A program made the translations under genes and the position numbers. 64,000 nucleotides of DNA, from positions 1 to 64,000 of the forward strand of contig JWZX01003377.1 in the NCBI GenBank assembly GCA_001275005.1, written 5' to 3'. A model generated the notes under the pieces. That model ran no database searches. It worked only from the letters and a program-made list of their open reading frames with translations, and had not been told where the DNA came from. Source of the stretch: Chrysochromulina tobinii (lineage: Eukaryota; Haptophyta; Prymnesiales; Chrysochromulinaceae). Below, piece by piece: positions 38,606-48,300 of the stretch (the first letter of the stretch is position 1; the number at the start of each line of letters is the position of its first letter).

Positions 38606-40372
38606 ATGCGAGCACTCTTATTGACGCTCGTCCTGACCTTCGTCGCCGTCGCAGCGACGAATCAATCCACCCTTGGTGACGTCAATGGCGATGGGCAGGA
38701 TGAGGTCTCCGAGGAGGAAGAGGTCAAACTTGGCGAGCACCTCATCATTGTTTCCTACAGCCTCGTCGGCCTAATCGGTATCGCCATCTGGGCAGAGCGC
38801 CGGCACATCCCCTCTTCGGTCGCGGCCATCGTTGTCGGCAGCACGCTCGGGCTCGTGATGCGTCTCGCGGGCGAGAATAGCGCACCGAAGACGAGCGCAA
38901 TCCACCTCCTTGAGTACTTCAACGAGGAGTTTTTTCTCTATTTTCTGCTGCCGCCCATCATCTTCGAGGCGGGTTTCTCGCTGTCGCGCCACCACTTTTT
39001 CCACAACCTGGCCACCATCCTTATCTTTGCCGTGGTCGGCACGATCCTGACCATGCTGCTCATCGGCTGCGCCGCGCAGGCCGCCGGCGCCGCTGGATGG
39101 TTCCGATCGGGCACAGCCGATGCGCTCGATTTTTCCAACCCGAAGGACGCGTTCCTCTTCGGAGCTCTCATCTCCGCGACCGACCCGGTCGCCACGCTCT
39201 CGATCATGGGCGCCTTCAACGTGGAACCGCTCATGTACACGCTGGTCGCGGGCGAGAGCGTGCTCAACGACGCGGTGGCGATCGTGCTCGTGCGCATCTT
39301 GGACGAGCTGGGTCCCGAGGCGTTCTCGAGCCCTTCCGCGCTCCTCGTCGGGCTGTACATGTTTGTGGTCGTCTCACTCGGCTCGCTGCTGACGGGCATC
39401 ACCATCGCCGCGAGCTCAGCGCTGCTGCTCAAGCGCGTCGACCTCTCGCACCACGCGAGCCTCGAGCTCGCACTGCTGCTGCTCATCGGATACGCGGCGT
39501 ATCCAACGGCCGAGGCGCTACACTGCTCGGGCATCCTCGCCCTATTTGCATGTGCCGTCTTCATGGGCCAATATCACGTGCACACGCTCTCGGCCGAGAC
39601 GGCCGCCGCTGTCGGGCTCGTGCTCAAGGCCCTCGCACACCTGGCCGAAACGTTCGTGTTCATGTACATGGGTTTGGACCTCGTGGCAAAACGCGGCGCT
39701 GTGGACGACCTCTTCGACGAAGACCATGGGCTCGCGGGAGTGGACGAGAGTCGCTCGACGCGCCACTTCGTGGCCTTTGCGGTCGTGGTCGTGCCAGCCG
39801 CGCGCGCCGTGGTCGTGCCGCCGCTCGTATGCTTCGCTAACTTGTGGCGCGGGCGCAAGCGCAGCCTCAGCCTGAACGAAACGATCTTCCTTGTTTTCGC
39901 TGGCCTCCGTGGTGCCATCGCCTTTGCGCTCGCACGCAACGCCGCCTCTGCGCACGGGCGCACGCTCATCGCCGCGACGACCGCCGTCATCGTCTTCACG
40001 ACCTTCGTCCTCGGCGGTCTCACACGCCCCATGCTCGGCTGGCTCGGCATGATCTCGCCCGAACCTCGCGACGGCGAGGAGGCGAGCGGAGCCAACTCTG
40101 AGCGGCGCACCCGGCGCGACGATGGCGGCGAGTTCGGGCGCCGGTGGGAGCGACTGGACGCGAGGGTCTTCCAGCCGCTTTTTGGTGCGCCCGCGGGGGC
40201 GCTGCAACGGCTCCACAAACTGCCGATGGAGATGCAGCCAGGCCTGCGACGTGCGGCCGATGGCGCCATTTTGCCACCCCGCAACGATGGCGACGAGCGA
40301 GAGATGAGGATCGAGCTCGAGCCGCTCTCGGCGCATGGGCCCGACGGCGAAGAAGCAACGGAGAGAACATAA
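38606..40372 (+). CDS. CPA1-family Na+(K+)/H+ exchanger with EF-hand-like loop
   Basis: 588 aa, one exon. A signal peptide (MRALLLTLVLTFVAVAA) is followed at once by an EF-hand-like acidic loop (DVNGDGQDEVSEEE). Then come the exchanger helices: FFLYFLLPPIIFEAGFSL, the ion-binding SATDPVATLSIMG, GESVLNDAVAIVLVRIL, and the late arginine helix FAGLRGAIAFALARN. These are the signatures of NHE antiporters, which swap protons for sodium or potassium. The cytosolic tail of about 110 residues is charged. The membrane location could be plasma membrane or an endomembrane. The acidic loop would lie on the lumenal or outer side. Confidence 0.9.
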   Translation: MRALLLTLVLTFVAVAATNQSTLGDVNGDGQDEVSEEEEVKLGEHLIIVSYSLVGLIGIAIWAERRHIPSSVAAIVVGSTLGLVMRLAGENSAPKTSAIHLLEYFNEEFFLYFLLPPIIFEAGFSLSRHHFFHNLATILIFAVVGTILTMLLIGCAAQAAGAAGWFRSGTADALDFSNPKDAFLFGALISATDPVATLSIMGAFNVEPLMYTLVAGESVLNDAVAIVLVRILDELGPEAFSSPSALLVGLYMFVVVSLGSLLTGITIAASSALLLKRVDLSHHASLELALLLLIGYAAYPTAEALHCSGILALFACAVFMGQYHVHTLSAETAAAVGLVLKALAHLAETFVFMYMGLDLVAKRGAVDDLFDEDHGLAGVDESRSTRHFVAFAVVVVPAARAVVVPPLVCFANLWRGRKRSLSLNETIFLVFAGLRGAIAFALARNAASAHGRTLIAATTAVIVFTTFVLGGLTRPMLGWLGMISPEPRDGEEASGANSERRTRRDDGGEFGRRWERLDARVFQPLFGAPAGALQRLHKLPMEMQPGLRRAADGAILPPRNDGDEREMRIELEPLSAHGPDGEEATERT

Positions 40373-40644
40373 AATCGTGGTTCACCAGGGAATAGGCAAC
40401 TTTAATGCACAAATCGCGTGGCGGAGGCCGGGCCGTGGTGGGCTGCCTCGAGGACCCGACACTGCGAAACGGGATCCGTGGCGAGCTCCGCGCGCGTGAC
40501 ATGCGACCGTCATACGCCCGGATCGGCATGCGATAAAAAGCTTTTAGTACGTCGTTTAACGGCGAGGCTTCCCCTCCTATATTCATAAATATTCAGAGCA
40601 GTTGTACAACTTGCATCTTCTTGCATCGCCGCTAACGTTCGCGA

Positions 40645-42447
40645 TCAATCGAGCTCCTCGATCACGACGCCATCTTCGGCGGCTTCCACAGTGATCGGAT
40701 CACCCATGCCCCCAGCACTCGCGCTCAGGGAGGTGGGCGGGTGGGGCGTGGGGCTATGCGCGGGGTGGCCAAAGAAGTCACTCATCGTCATCTGCCGGCG
40801 CTTATTGTCGCCCACGACGTCGCCAAACGGCCGCTTATGCTTCTTGCCATGCTGAACTGTGACCTGCCGCAGCGGCGGAGCCGCTTTGCTAGGTGCGGTA
40901 GCACCTGCGGCCGCCGTCGGCGAGCTTGAGCCATTTTCGGGCGTGGGCTGCGCGGCGGCGCCGGCGGCGCTGCCGCAGCAGACGTGTCCCTTCTTCTGCA
41001 GACCGCAACGCCCGCATCGATACCCTTGCATTGGCTGCGGCGCGGCCTGCTGGGGTCGTGGCGTTGGCAAGGCCTGCTGCTGAGCCTGCTGAGCCTGCTG
41101 CTGTTGCGACCGCTGCTGCGCCAGCTGCTGAGCCTGCTGCTGCGCCTGCTGCTGCGCCTGGGCCCGGCGCGCTTGCTGCTGCTGCGCGGCCTCGCGGGCA
41201 GCGGCCTCGCGCGCCTCCTGCGACTCGCGAGCCGCTTGCACACGGCGAGCACGCTGCTCAGCATCGTGCTGCGCCGCGCGCTCGGCTGCGGCGCGCTGCG
41301 CATGCTCTAGGCGTGCGGCTTCTCTCTGCGCCCGTCGTGCGGATTCTAACCTGGCAGCGGTTTCGGCTGCAGCACGAGCGGATTCTATTCTGGCAGCTTC
41401 CGACACACGAAGCGCCTCCTGACGCTCAAGCTCCTGGCGAGCCGCCACTTCTGCCGCCCGTTGCCGCAGCACCTCACGCGCTGCCGCCTCCAGACGCGCT
41501 TGCTCCTGCTCTTGTGCCTTCGCGGCCCGCTCAGCATCGACGCGACGAGCGGCCTCTGCCCGCGCTTGCTCCTCGACGCGATGAGCGGCCTCTGCCCGCG
41601 CTTGCTCCTCGACGCGACGAGCGGCCTCTGCCCGCGCTTGCGCCTGCTGCTGCGCCTGCTGTTGCGTTTGATCCCTATTTGCGCACATGGCGTGGTCGCA
41701 CTCCCTGCGAAGCGTCGCGACGGCCGCATCGACGTTGTTTTGTGCGCGAGCATAGACGAAGCGCGCCAGCCGGTCGGCGAGATGGCTCTTGTTACCCGAG
41801 GTTAGCTGGCGATTAGACAAGAGCACTGCCTTGAGGACGTTCGATGTGTAGCGGTACGCCTCGTGCATCAGCACGACGAGGTGCTGTTGACATTGGCTGT
41901 TCATGGCGTTGGCTGCGGCACACGCTGCAGCTTGCTGCTGGGACCATTGCTGTTGGGCCGAGCGCGCTTGGTCGAGTGCAGCTCGCTTGCTCGCGTCGCT
42001 TAGGACAGCGAAGGCATCATTGATAACCTGGAAGGCGACTGTTGCGGACGGGTGCGAACACTTATCTGGATGCACGTGTAGACACCGCTTTCGAAATGCC
42101 TTTTTGATCTCGACATCTGTCGCATCGACGGCCACACCAAGCGATTTGTAAGGATCGTCGCGCGTACGAAGAATTTCATCGACGGCCACCGACTCCGACG
42201 TCGAAGATGTGGCGGGGGCGGGGGCGGAAGCTGCGACGGGAGCGGATGCAGGAGGCGGCTCTCGGGCGGCGGCCGGCTGTTCTCCTGCTGAAGGAGGTGC
42301 AGTTCCCGCTGAAGAGCTCTTCGCAATGGCCTCGCGGCAGCGCTGGATCAGGTCAGCCTTGTCAATGCATCCAGAAGTGTCCAGACCAGCACTCGCGATG
42401 ACGTCCTTCAAGTCTCGGACCGAGAGGCTCGCGATGAACACCTCCAT
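40645..42447 (-). CDS. J-domain protein with SAP-like N-terminus, coiled coil, PIP box and SIM-like tail
   Basis: 600 aa from ATG 42447 (MEVFIASLSV); the frame is open further up but looks non-coding. Residues 1-45 are SAP-like (LSVRDLKDVIASAGLDTSGC). The J domain (about 97-165) has HPD in LHVHPDKCSHP. A helical domain (MHEAYRYTSNVLKAVLLSN) follows, then about 200 residues of Ala/Arg/Glu/Gln coiled coil built from EEQARAEAARRV repeats. The C-terminal part has a C-x2-C element (CGRCGLQKKGHVCC), a basic patch, a PIP box QMTMSDFF (552-559) and the acidic hydrophobic end DGVVIEELD. J domains recruit Hsp70. The PIP box and SIM-like end suggest work at replication sites on PCNA. Confidence 0.75.
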   Translation of the reverse strand: MEVFIASLSVRDLKDVIASAGLDTSGCIDKADLIQRCREAIAKSSSAGTAPPSAGEQPAAAREPPPASAPVAASAPAPATSSTSESVAVDEILRTRDDPYKSLGVAVDATDVEIKKAFRKRCLHVHPDKCSHPSATVAFQVINDAFAVLSDASKRAALDQARSAQQQWSQQQAAACAAANAMNSQCQQHLVVLMHEAYRYTSNVLKAVLLSNRQLTSGNKSHLADRLARFVYARAQNNVDAAVATLRRECDHAMCANRDQTQQQAQQQAQARAEAARRVEEQARAEAAHRVEEQARAEAARRVDAERAAKAQEQEQARLEAAAREVLRQRAAEVAARQELERQEALRVSEAARIESARAAAETAARLESARRAQREAARLEHAQRAAAERAAQHDAEQRARRVQAARESQEAREAAAREAAQQQQARRAQAQQQAQQQAQQLAQQRSQQQQAQQAQQQALPTPRPQQAAPQPMQGYRCGRCGLQKKGHVCCGSAAGAAAQPTPENGSSSPTAAAGATAPSKAAPPLRQVTVQHGKKHKRPFGDVVGDNKRRQMTMSDFFGHPAHSPTPHPPTSLSASAGGMGDPITVEAAEDGVVIEELD

Positions 42448-42632
42448 GCGTCGCCGGTGCCGGTACTGTACAAAAGATGAGGAGTTTCGTGAAATGGAAG
42501 AGGGCGCGGGAAATAGTGAGGACTTCACACGATATTCACACGTCGTCAACAGAAATTTTGTCACAAAAACCAGCTCCACTAGACGCTCGCCGAGCCATCC
42601 GGAACCCGAGCGCTGCAGATGGCTCGCTTCGC

Positions 42633-45131
42633 TCACCGTCGCCACCCGCGACGGCCGCGACAACGCGAAGCGGGCTCGTCCTCAATCGCATGCGTATCGA
42701 TGAGTGCGGGCGTCTCGCCCGCGCTCACCTTGCCGAGCCACGCCTGCGTGCGCGCCAGCAACACAAAGCACGCGCCCTGCGGTGCGGTCGTCTCGCCCCT
42801 CGCTGCCTCGTCGTCAGCGTGCGGCAGCAGCCGGAGCGTAGGAAGCGCCTGGGGCTCGGAGCATGCGACAGAGACGAGGCGAGAGAGAGGCAGCGACGTG
42901 GATCGTTGTGTGGCGAGGCACACGGCGACGAGAGCAGCGCCGCCGCCGTCGGCCGTCGCATCCACGTGCACAGCATCCGCTGCCGGCCCAAGCAGCAGCA
43001 GCAGCAGCGTGTGCGTGCTGACGAAACAAGCAGCCCCGATGCGCTTGCCATTTCCAATCCAATGTGTCTGCCACGACGGCGCCGCGACAGTGCCATCCGC
43101 CTCCGTGCTGCTGGTGTCCTCGGCATCGTCACGCCAGCGGCAGACCTGCACAAATCGCGCACCGGCGACGGCTACGTGCTGCGGGCCCAGGGCGACGTGC
43201 GCCCTCCTTGCGAAGCCCGATCGCAGCGCCGAGGGAGGTGCGCCGAGCCCGCGCGGCCCCCCAGCCTCTGCTTGGCTGAGCAAAAGGTCCGCGGCGCTCG
43301 CGAGCAACTCGAGGGTGCACCGGCGCCCATCACGGCGCCCTTCGGCAGCCCGCCCGGGATTCGGACGCCCATCACGGCGCCCATCACCGGAGCCCATCAC
43401 GGCGCCCATCACGGGATTCGGACGCCCATCACGGCGCCCGGGATTCGGGCGGCCTTCGATGACGAGGCGAGGCGTGTCCGCTCCGTCAAATGTCTTCTCA
43501 TGCGCCACCTGCCTAATTTGGATCGCCGTCTCGAGCGTCACGCGCCCATAGAGCGAGCGCCATGCAGGGGCACCGATCGCGGAGGCAACGAGTGCATGAG
43601 CGGCGGTCGCGTGGGCGGCGGTCGCGTGAGCGGCGGTCGCGTGGGCGGCGGTCGCGTGGGCCTCCGGCCGCCATGCCCAGAGTGTCCGCGAGCCCACCTC
43701 ACCGCTCGCGTCCACCCACACCAGCACCTCCACCTCGCAGCCCGGCTCGCCCACTCTCCCCGTGCATAGCCCACGTACGCGCGGGCCTGGCGTCATCGGC
43801 AGCGCCACCATGGCTGCCGTCGGCGCGCCGAGCGCCGTCTCGGTGGACCGACCGTTGGGAGACCACGGAGCACCGACCGTAGCGCCAGCTCCCCCATGCA
43901 GGTGCAGGAGCGCAAGGCGGCGCCTCGAGTCCTCCGCCTCGACGGGCGTCGTCGCGGGCGGCACCAGCCCGAGGGTGGAGGCGGCGGCGAGGGTGGAGGC
44001 GGTGCGGGCAGGCGACAGGGGTGGCGCGACGGGCGTCGTCGCGGGCGGGCCGACTGCGGCCGTCGCGTCCTCGCTTGCCCCGTCGGCAGGCGCGTCGTGC
44101 GCATCGTCGTGGTCCTCATCAGCCCTGCTGTACGCGTCGGCCCGGCACAGCCAGTGCGAGGCGTGGGCGGCGTGGCACCAGTGGACGAGGCACGGCCCGA
44201 TGCGCACGTGTGCACCGGCCGCCCAGTACGACGCGAGGCGCCACTCTTGCCAGGGCGGCGCCGCCGGCGGCAACCGAGACGGCGTTTGCGCTGTGGACGG
44301 CTGTGCGGCAGCATCGGCGACCATGCGAACAGGGGGCGCCTCGACTACTCGCGCGGCGCGGCTCCTCCGGGCTTCGGGCTCCTCCACAGCCTCCCGAGTG
44401 AAGGGCGCGCAGTCGTAGAGCGCCACGTCACCCTTCCAGCCGCAGAGTGCGAGCCATCGGCCATCATCGCCGCTTGAAAAGTCGAGGGAGAGCACCCGTT
44501 CGCATGGGCTATGCATGCACCAGGCAAGGGCTGGCGCGCGTCCCCATCCGGCAACCGCGTCGCGCATGCGCACAAAGATGCGCCCATCCACGGCCGCAAG
44601 GGCAAGGAGCCCACCATCGTCAGAGAAACGACACGCGCAGAGCATGGAGCCAGCATGCATAGTGACGCGCGATTCGTGGCCGGCATCGGTCGCGCTGCAC
44701 AGCAGCGTGAGGCCGTTTGCGCCGCCGACGGCGAACGCGCCGCGCCCGCCGCCGAGCGCGGTAACGTCAAAGCCAAGTGGACGGCAGTTGTGCAGAGGCA
44801 GCTGGCCGCGAAGGTGCGCGCGCAGCGTTGCGGGTGCGGATGCTGGGGAGGTGGTAACAGCGCTCCCGTCATCGCCAACGACGACAAAGTAGCTCAGCGA
44901 CGTGCGGCTCGCAACGGCGAAGAGCGCGCCATCAGCAGAGCAAGCGATGACCTCTGCAGCCGGAGCACACGGATCCTTGGGCGTACGCACACGTTGGAGC
45001 GTCTGTGGCGGCGTGGTCGCCGAAGGAGCAAGGACGACGACTGAGCCATCGTCTGTCAGCGCACACACGAAGCGCAGCCGGCCGCGCGGCGCGGCGAGCG
45101 TCGACGAGAGGCCAACAGGCTGCGACAACAT
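42633..45131 (-). CDS. WD40-like beta-propeller protein, unknown
   Basis: 832 aa from ATG 45131. The N-terminal 250 residues show propeller-like blades (RFVCALTDDGSVVVLA, VIACSADGALFAVAS, SMLCACRFSDDGGLLALAAV, LDFSSGDDGRWLALCGWKGD). The middle is Ala/Pro-rich and low complexity. It includes a HATAA pentapeptide array and a GRPNP/GRRDG stretch (43326-43450) made of GTGATGGGC DNA units. More blade-like strands follow to the end. No family name can be given. The repeat stretch might be an intron, since it begins at GT-rich units and the flanks resemble coding sequence. It is read divergently from the JmjC gene. Confidence 0.55.
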   Translation of the reverse strand: MLSQPVGLSSTLAAPRGRLRFVCALTDDGSVVVLAPSATTPPQTLQRVRTPKDPCAPAAEVIACSADGALFAVASRTSLSYFVVVGDDGSAVTTSPASAPATLRAHLRGQLPLHNCRPLGFDVTALGGGRGAFAVGGANGLTLLCSATDAGHESRVTMHAGSMLCACRFSDDGGLLALAAVDGRIFVRMRDAVAGWGRAPALAWCMHSPCERVLSLDFSSGDDGRWLALCGWKGDVALYDCAPFTREAVEEPEARRSRAARVVEAPPVRMVADAAAQPSTAQTPSRLPPAAPPWQEWRLASYWAAGAHVRIGPCLVHWCHAAHASHWLCRADAYSRADEDHDDAHDAPADGASEDATAAVGPPATTPVAPPLSPARTASTLAAASTLGLVPPATTPVEAEDSRRRLALLHLHGGAGATVGAPWSPNGRSTETALGAPTAAMVALPMTPGPRVRGLCTGRVGEPGCEVEVLVWVDASGEVGSRTLWAWRPEAHATAAHATAAHATAAHATAAHALVASAIGAPAWRSLYGRVTLETAIQIRQVAHEKTFDGADTPRLVIEGRPNPGRRDGRPNPVMGAVMGSGDGRRDGRPNPGRAAEGRRDGRRCTLELLASAADLLLSQAEAGGPRGLGAPPSALRSGFARRAHVALGPQHVAVAGARFVQVCRWRDDAEDTSSTEADGTVAAPSWQTHWIGNGKRIGAACFVSTHTLLLLLLGPAADAVHVDATADGGGAALVAVCLATQRSTSLPLSRLVSVACSEPQALPTLRLLPHADDEAARGETTAPQGACFVLLARTQAWLGKVSAGETPALIDTHAIEDEPASRCRGRRGWRR

Positions 45132-45314
45132 GTTGTTACCGGTATCGCAAACATGAAAGTTCTAAACGGCGGATGTGAGTGTCCGGAGTCTCGAAGGAGG
45201 GCGAACCACTGGCTGTGAATAGGAATTGCCCACACAGCTGACGAAGATGGCGAGAAGGTCGCCTCTTTGCCTTGCCGGCCATTGAGCACAGTGTGCCTGC
45301 CGACAATCTAAATC
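45132..45314. promoter_or_regulatory. Shared divergent upstream region
   Basis: 183 bases between the WD40-like gene and the JmjC gene start codons. No specific motif is recognised. Confidence 0.35.
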
Positions 45315-48300
45315 ATGTCTCTCGACAGCATCGAGGTGTGCCTCTGCCCAGCTGCCATCGAGCTGAGCCATGCTCTAATGGCCTCCAAGCGACTCCGCGA
45401 CCTAATGCGGCTGGCTCTCCTGAATCCTCTGAGCGTGCCTGCTGCCTGCGCAGGTGCAAGGCCGGCGGTACTCCGTCTTCGAGTACGTCTACCTGCGTCC
45501 ATGGCCTAACTCCGAGCCGTGGGTGGCGCGCATCGAGGAGATCGTTGCGAGCATCGGCAGAAGCAACAAGGTGCAGCAAAGCCTCTCTGTGCGCTGGTTC
45601 TACAGGCGGCGCGACCTGCTGCCGTCAGGCGAGTGCGAGTTTCCAGCGTGCGACAACGAGGCGCGCGAGGTGTACCTCGTGCCAGGTAAGCTCGACCAGG
45701 TCGAAATCAAGACACTCCTAGGCTCGTGCAAGGTCGTCTGCTCGACGGACGTGCCTGACCTGGCTGCATACCTCCAAGAGGACGACACCTACTTCTACCG
45801 GTACGAGTACGACCTCGCCGCCGCTAAAGCTCGATCCGTAGGCACCGCCCAGCGCGACAAGCAGTGCCCACTCTTCCGGCTTCCCGGCGGCAAGCCTCTC
45901 GGTTCTGAGACGGTGGACGCACCGGCGTCGGTGCCGGCGTCAGCAGCCGGCGCAGAGCCGTCAGCAATGGCGCCGCCTGCTGCGAGGCCAGTCAAGCGCG
46001 CGCGGCTGGACACCGCCGCGCCGGCGGCCGCAGCGCCAAGCGCAGTGCTGGGTCCAGGTACCGCAAGCAGTACCGCAGGCAGCGAGGGCAGCGGCGGCGG
46101 AGGCGCTGGCGGCGGCGCTGGCGGCGGCGCTGGCGGCGCTGGCGGCAGCAGCAGCCGGAGCGGCAACAGCAGCCGAGGTGTTGCTGGCGGCGGCCGCAGT
46201 GCGGCTCCCCTAGGGTGCGTCATGATGGCAGATGCCTCTTCGCCCTCACGCAGCCACTCCACGAGGAGTGGGCCTGCAGGCGCGCATGCATCCTCGGGTC
46301 CATCCACGGACGGCGGCACCAGCGGCGCTGGTGGCGGCGGCACTAGCAGCGAAACCAGCGCTGGTGGCGCCAGCGGCGTTGGCGGCGTTGGCGGCAGCAG
46401 CAGCAAGAATGGGCCTGGAAAAGGCCCGGTCGTGCCCGAGCTATCTGTGCCGAGCACTGCCGCGGTGGCCACGGCGGCGATAAGTGGCGGCAGCATTAGA
46501 GGCAGCAGCAGCGGCGGCGGCGGCAGCGGGCTCGTCGACTGCAAACCGAGCTCGTCCAGCGATAGGTCGTCCCAGCCGGCCGCGCCGATGGCCATGGCTC
46601 TAACCTCCGCTGCTCCAGCCACCGCTGCGGCCAGCTCCGTAAGGATCGCCTCCGCTGCAGCTCATGTCGCCCTGACCCCCTCCGCTGCAGCCGGGGTCGC
46701 CCCGGCCGCCGCCGCTCCCTCTGTCCCATGGGCCGCCAACTTGGTGGGCCACGCCGCCGCCTCAGCCGTTCCGTGGGGCGCCCCGCCCCCTCCGGGTGCG
46801 CCCGTCACGGCGCCTGCAGGGCATCGGCCGCCGGGCAGCATGCCACGACGAATGCTGCCCGGCAGCGGCGAGGGTCCCCTGAGCCTCAAGGATCGGCTAC
46901 CGATCAAACGGAACGCGACCCCGGACGACCGGCTCGCGGCACTGCAGAGTAAGCTCGATCGGATGTGGCCGCCCTTCCTAAACACAAAGGTCGGCTTGCA
47001 TCAGCGTGAGTTTGTGGCAGTCATCCCCGGCCCAGGCGAGAAGTACGCGGGCGAGCTGTGCGCGCGTTGCCTAGTCGACGGTTGCGACCGAAAAGGCAAT
47101 CTCTTCCACGTGAAGAATCTGATGACGCATGCGGCACCGCGGGGAGGGCAGCCCTCGCGCGTGAGCGCGGCGATCAAGCACGCCGGCGCGCTGGCGGTAC
47201 TACTTGGGTACACGCCGGCGCTGCCGCCCTTGCCGCCGCCTGGCATGGGTGAGCGTAACGGCAAGCACAAGAAGGTCAAGGGCGCGGGCGCGGGTGGTAG
47301 TGCCCTCGGAGATGCGCCGGCCACCGCCGCCGCCGCCGCCGCCGCCGCCGCTGGCCTCGAGGGAGTCGAGCACTCGATGCTCATTGAGCTCGCCGCCGTC
47401 GATGAAATGGCCGCGAGCGCTGTGGCTGCCGCGGTCGCCGTTGCAGCCTCGGCCGCCCCAGCTGAGAGCCAGCGCGCGCCGTCGGCACTGCCGCGCCCGC
47501 GTCCAAAAGCGAGCGCGGCGTACATGGGCATGGGAGCTCTGGGCCAGTCGGCGGGCGACATATCTGCCAAGCGGCCATTCGTCAAGACGGAGGTGCTGTC
47601 GTCGTCGGCGGCGGGGCCGAGCGGAAGCACGGGTGATAGTACGCAGCTGGTGCGCACGACAGCCATGGCACCCGTCAAGTCGCATGCGGACAGCCGCAAC
47701 TTTTTCGGGCACGAGGTTGGAAAAGATGGCCTCCAATTCATCCATTACCGTGGCATGAAGCTCGCGTTCCAAACGGGCAGGGTGCTGCTCGTACGTCGGC
47801 AGGAGCTCGGCACCAACCCAGCCAAGAACGTCAAATTCTTGGGCAGCCTGGCTGGCGAGGAGGTCGAGTGGCTCGGTGCGCTTCGGGCTGCGCAGGAGCG
47901 CGCCAAAGCGGCCGGGCTCTTCCTGTCTCTGTTCCGTCGGTACGACGAGATGCACATGGCGCAGCCGGGCGGGCTGGATTCTAACCACTGCCTGCATCTC
48001 TTCAACCACTACCGACCGTTCGGTAAGAAGATGATCAACAAGTGGGAGACGTACATGCCAGTCGCGCTGCACCGCACGTACGATCGGCTCTACCGGCAGC
48101 CGCTCAGCCTCAGCGGTGAGCAGCTCGCCGCGCTCGACTTCCATACTCTCTTCGACAAGCTGCGTGCAAACGAGCGGCTCCCGTTCTCGCATGCGGGCGC
48201 CCCGACGAGCGACGGCAAGGGCGGGGCGGCTCTGCCGGTGGGCGAGCGCAAGGCGCGGTGCCTGCTGCTCGTGACGCGCCACTGGGCTAGCACCCGCTGC

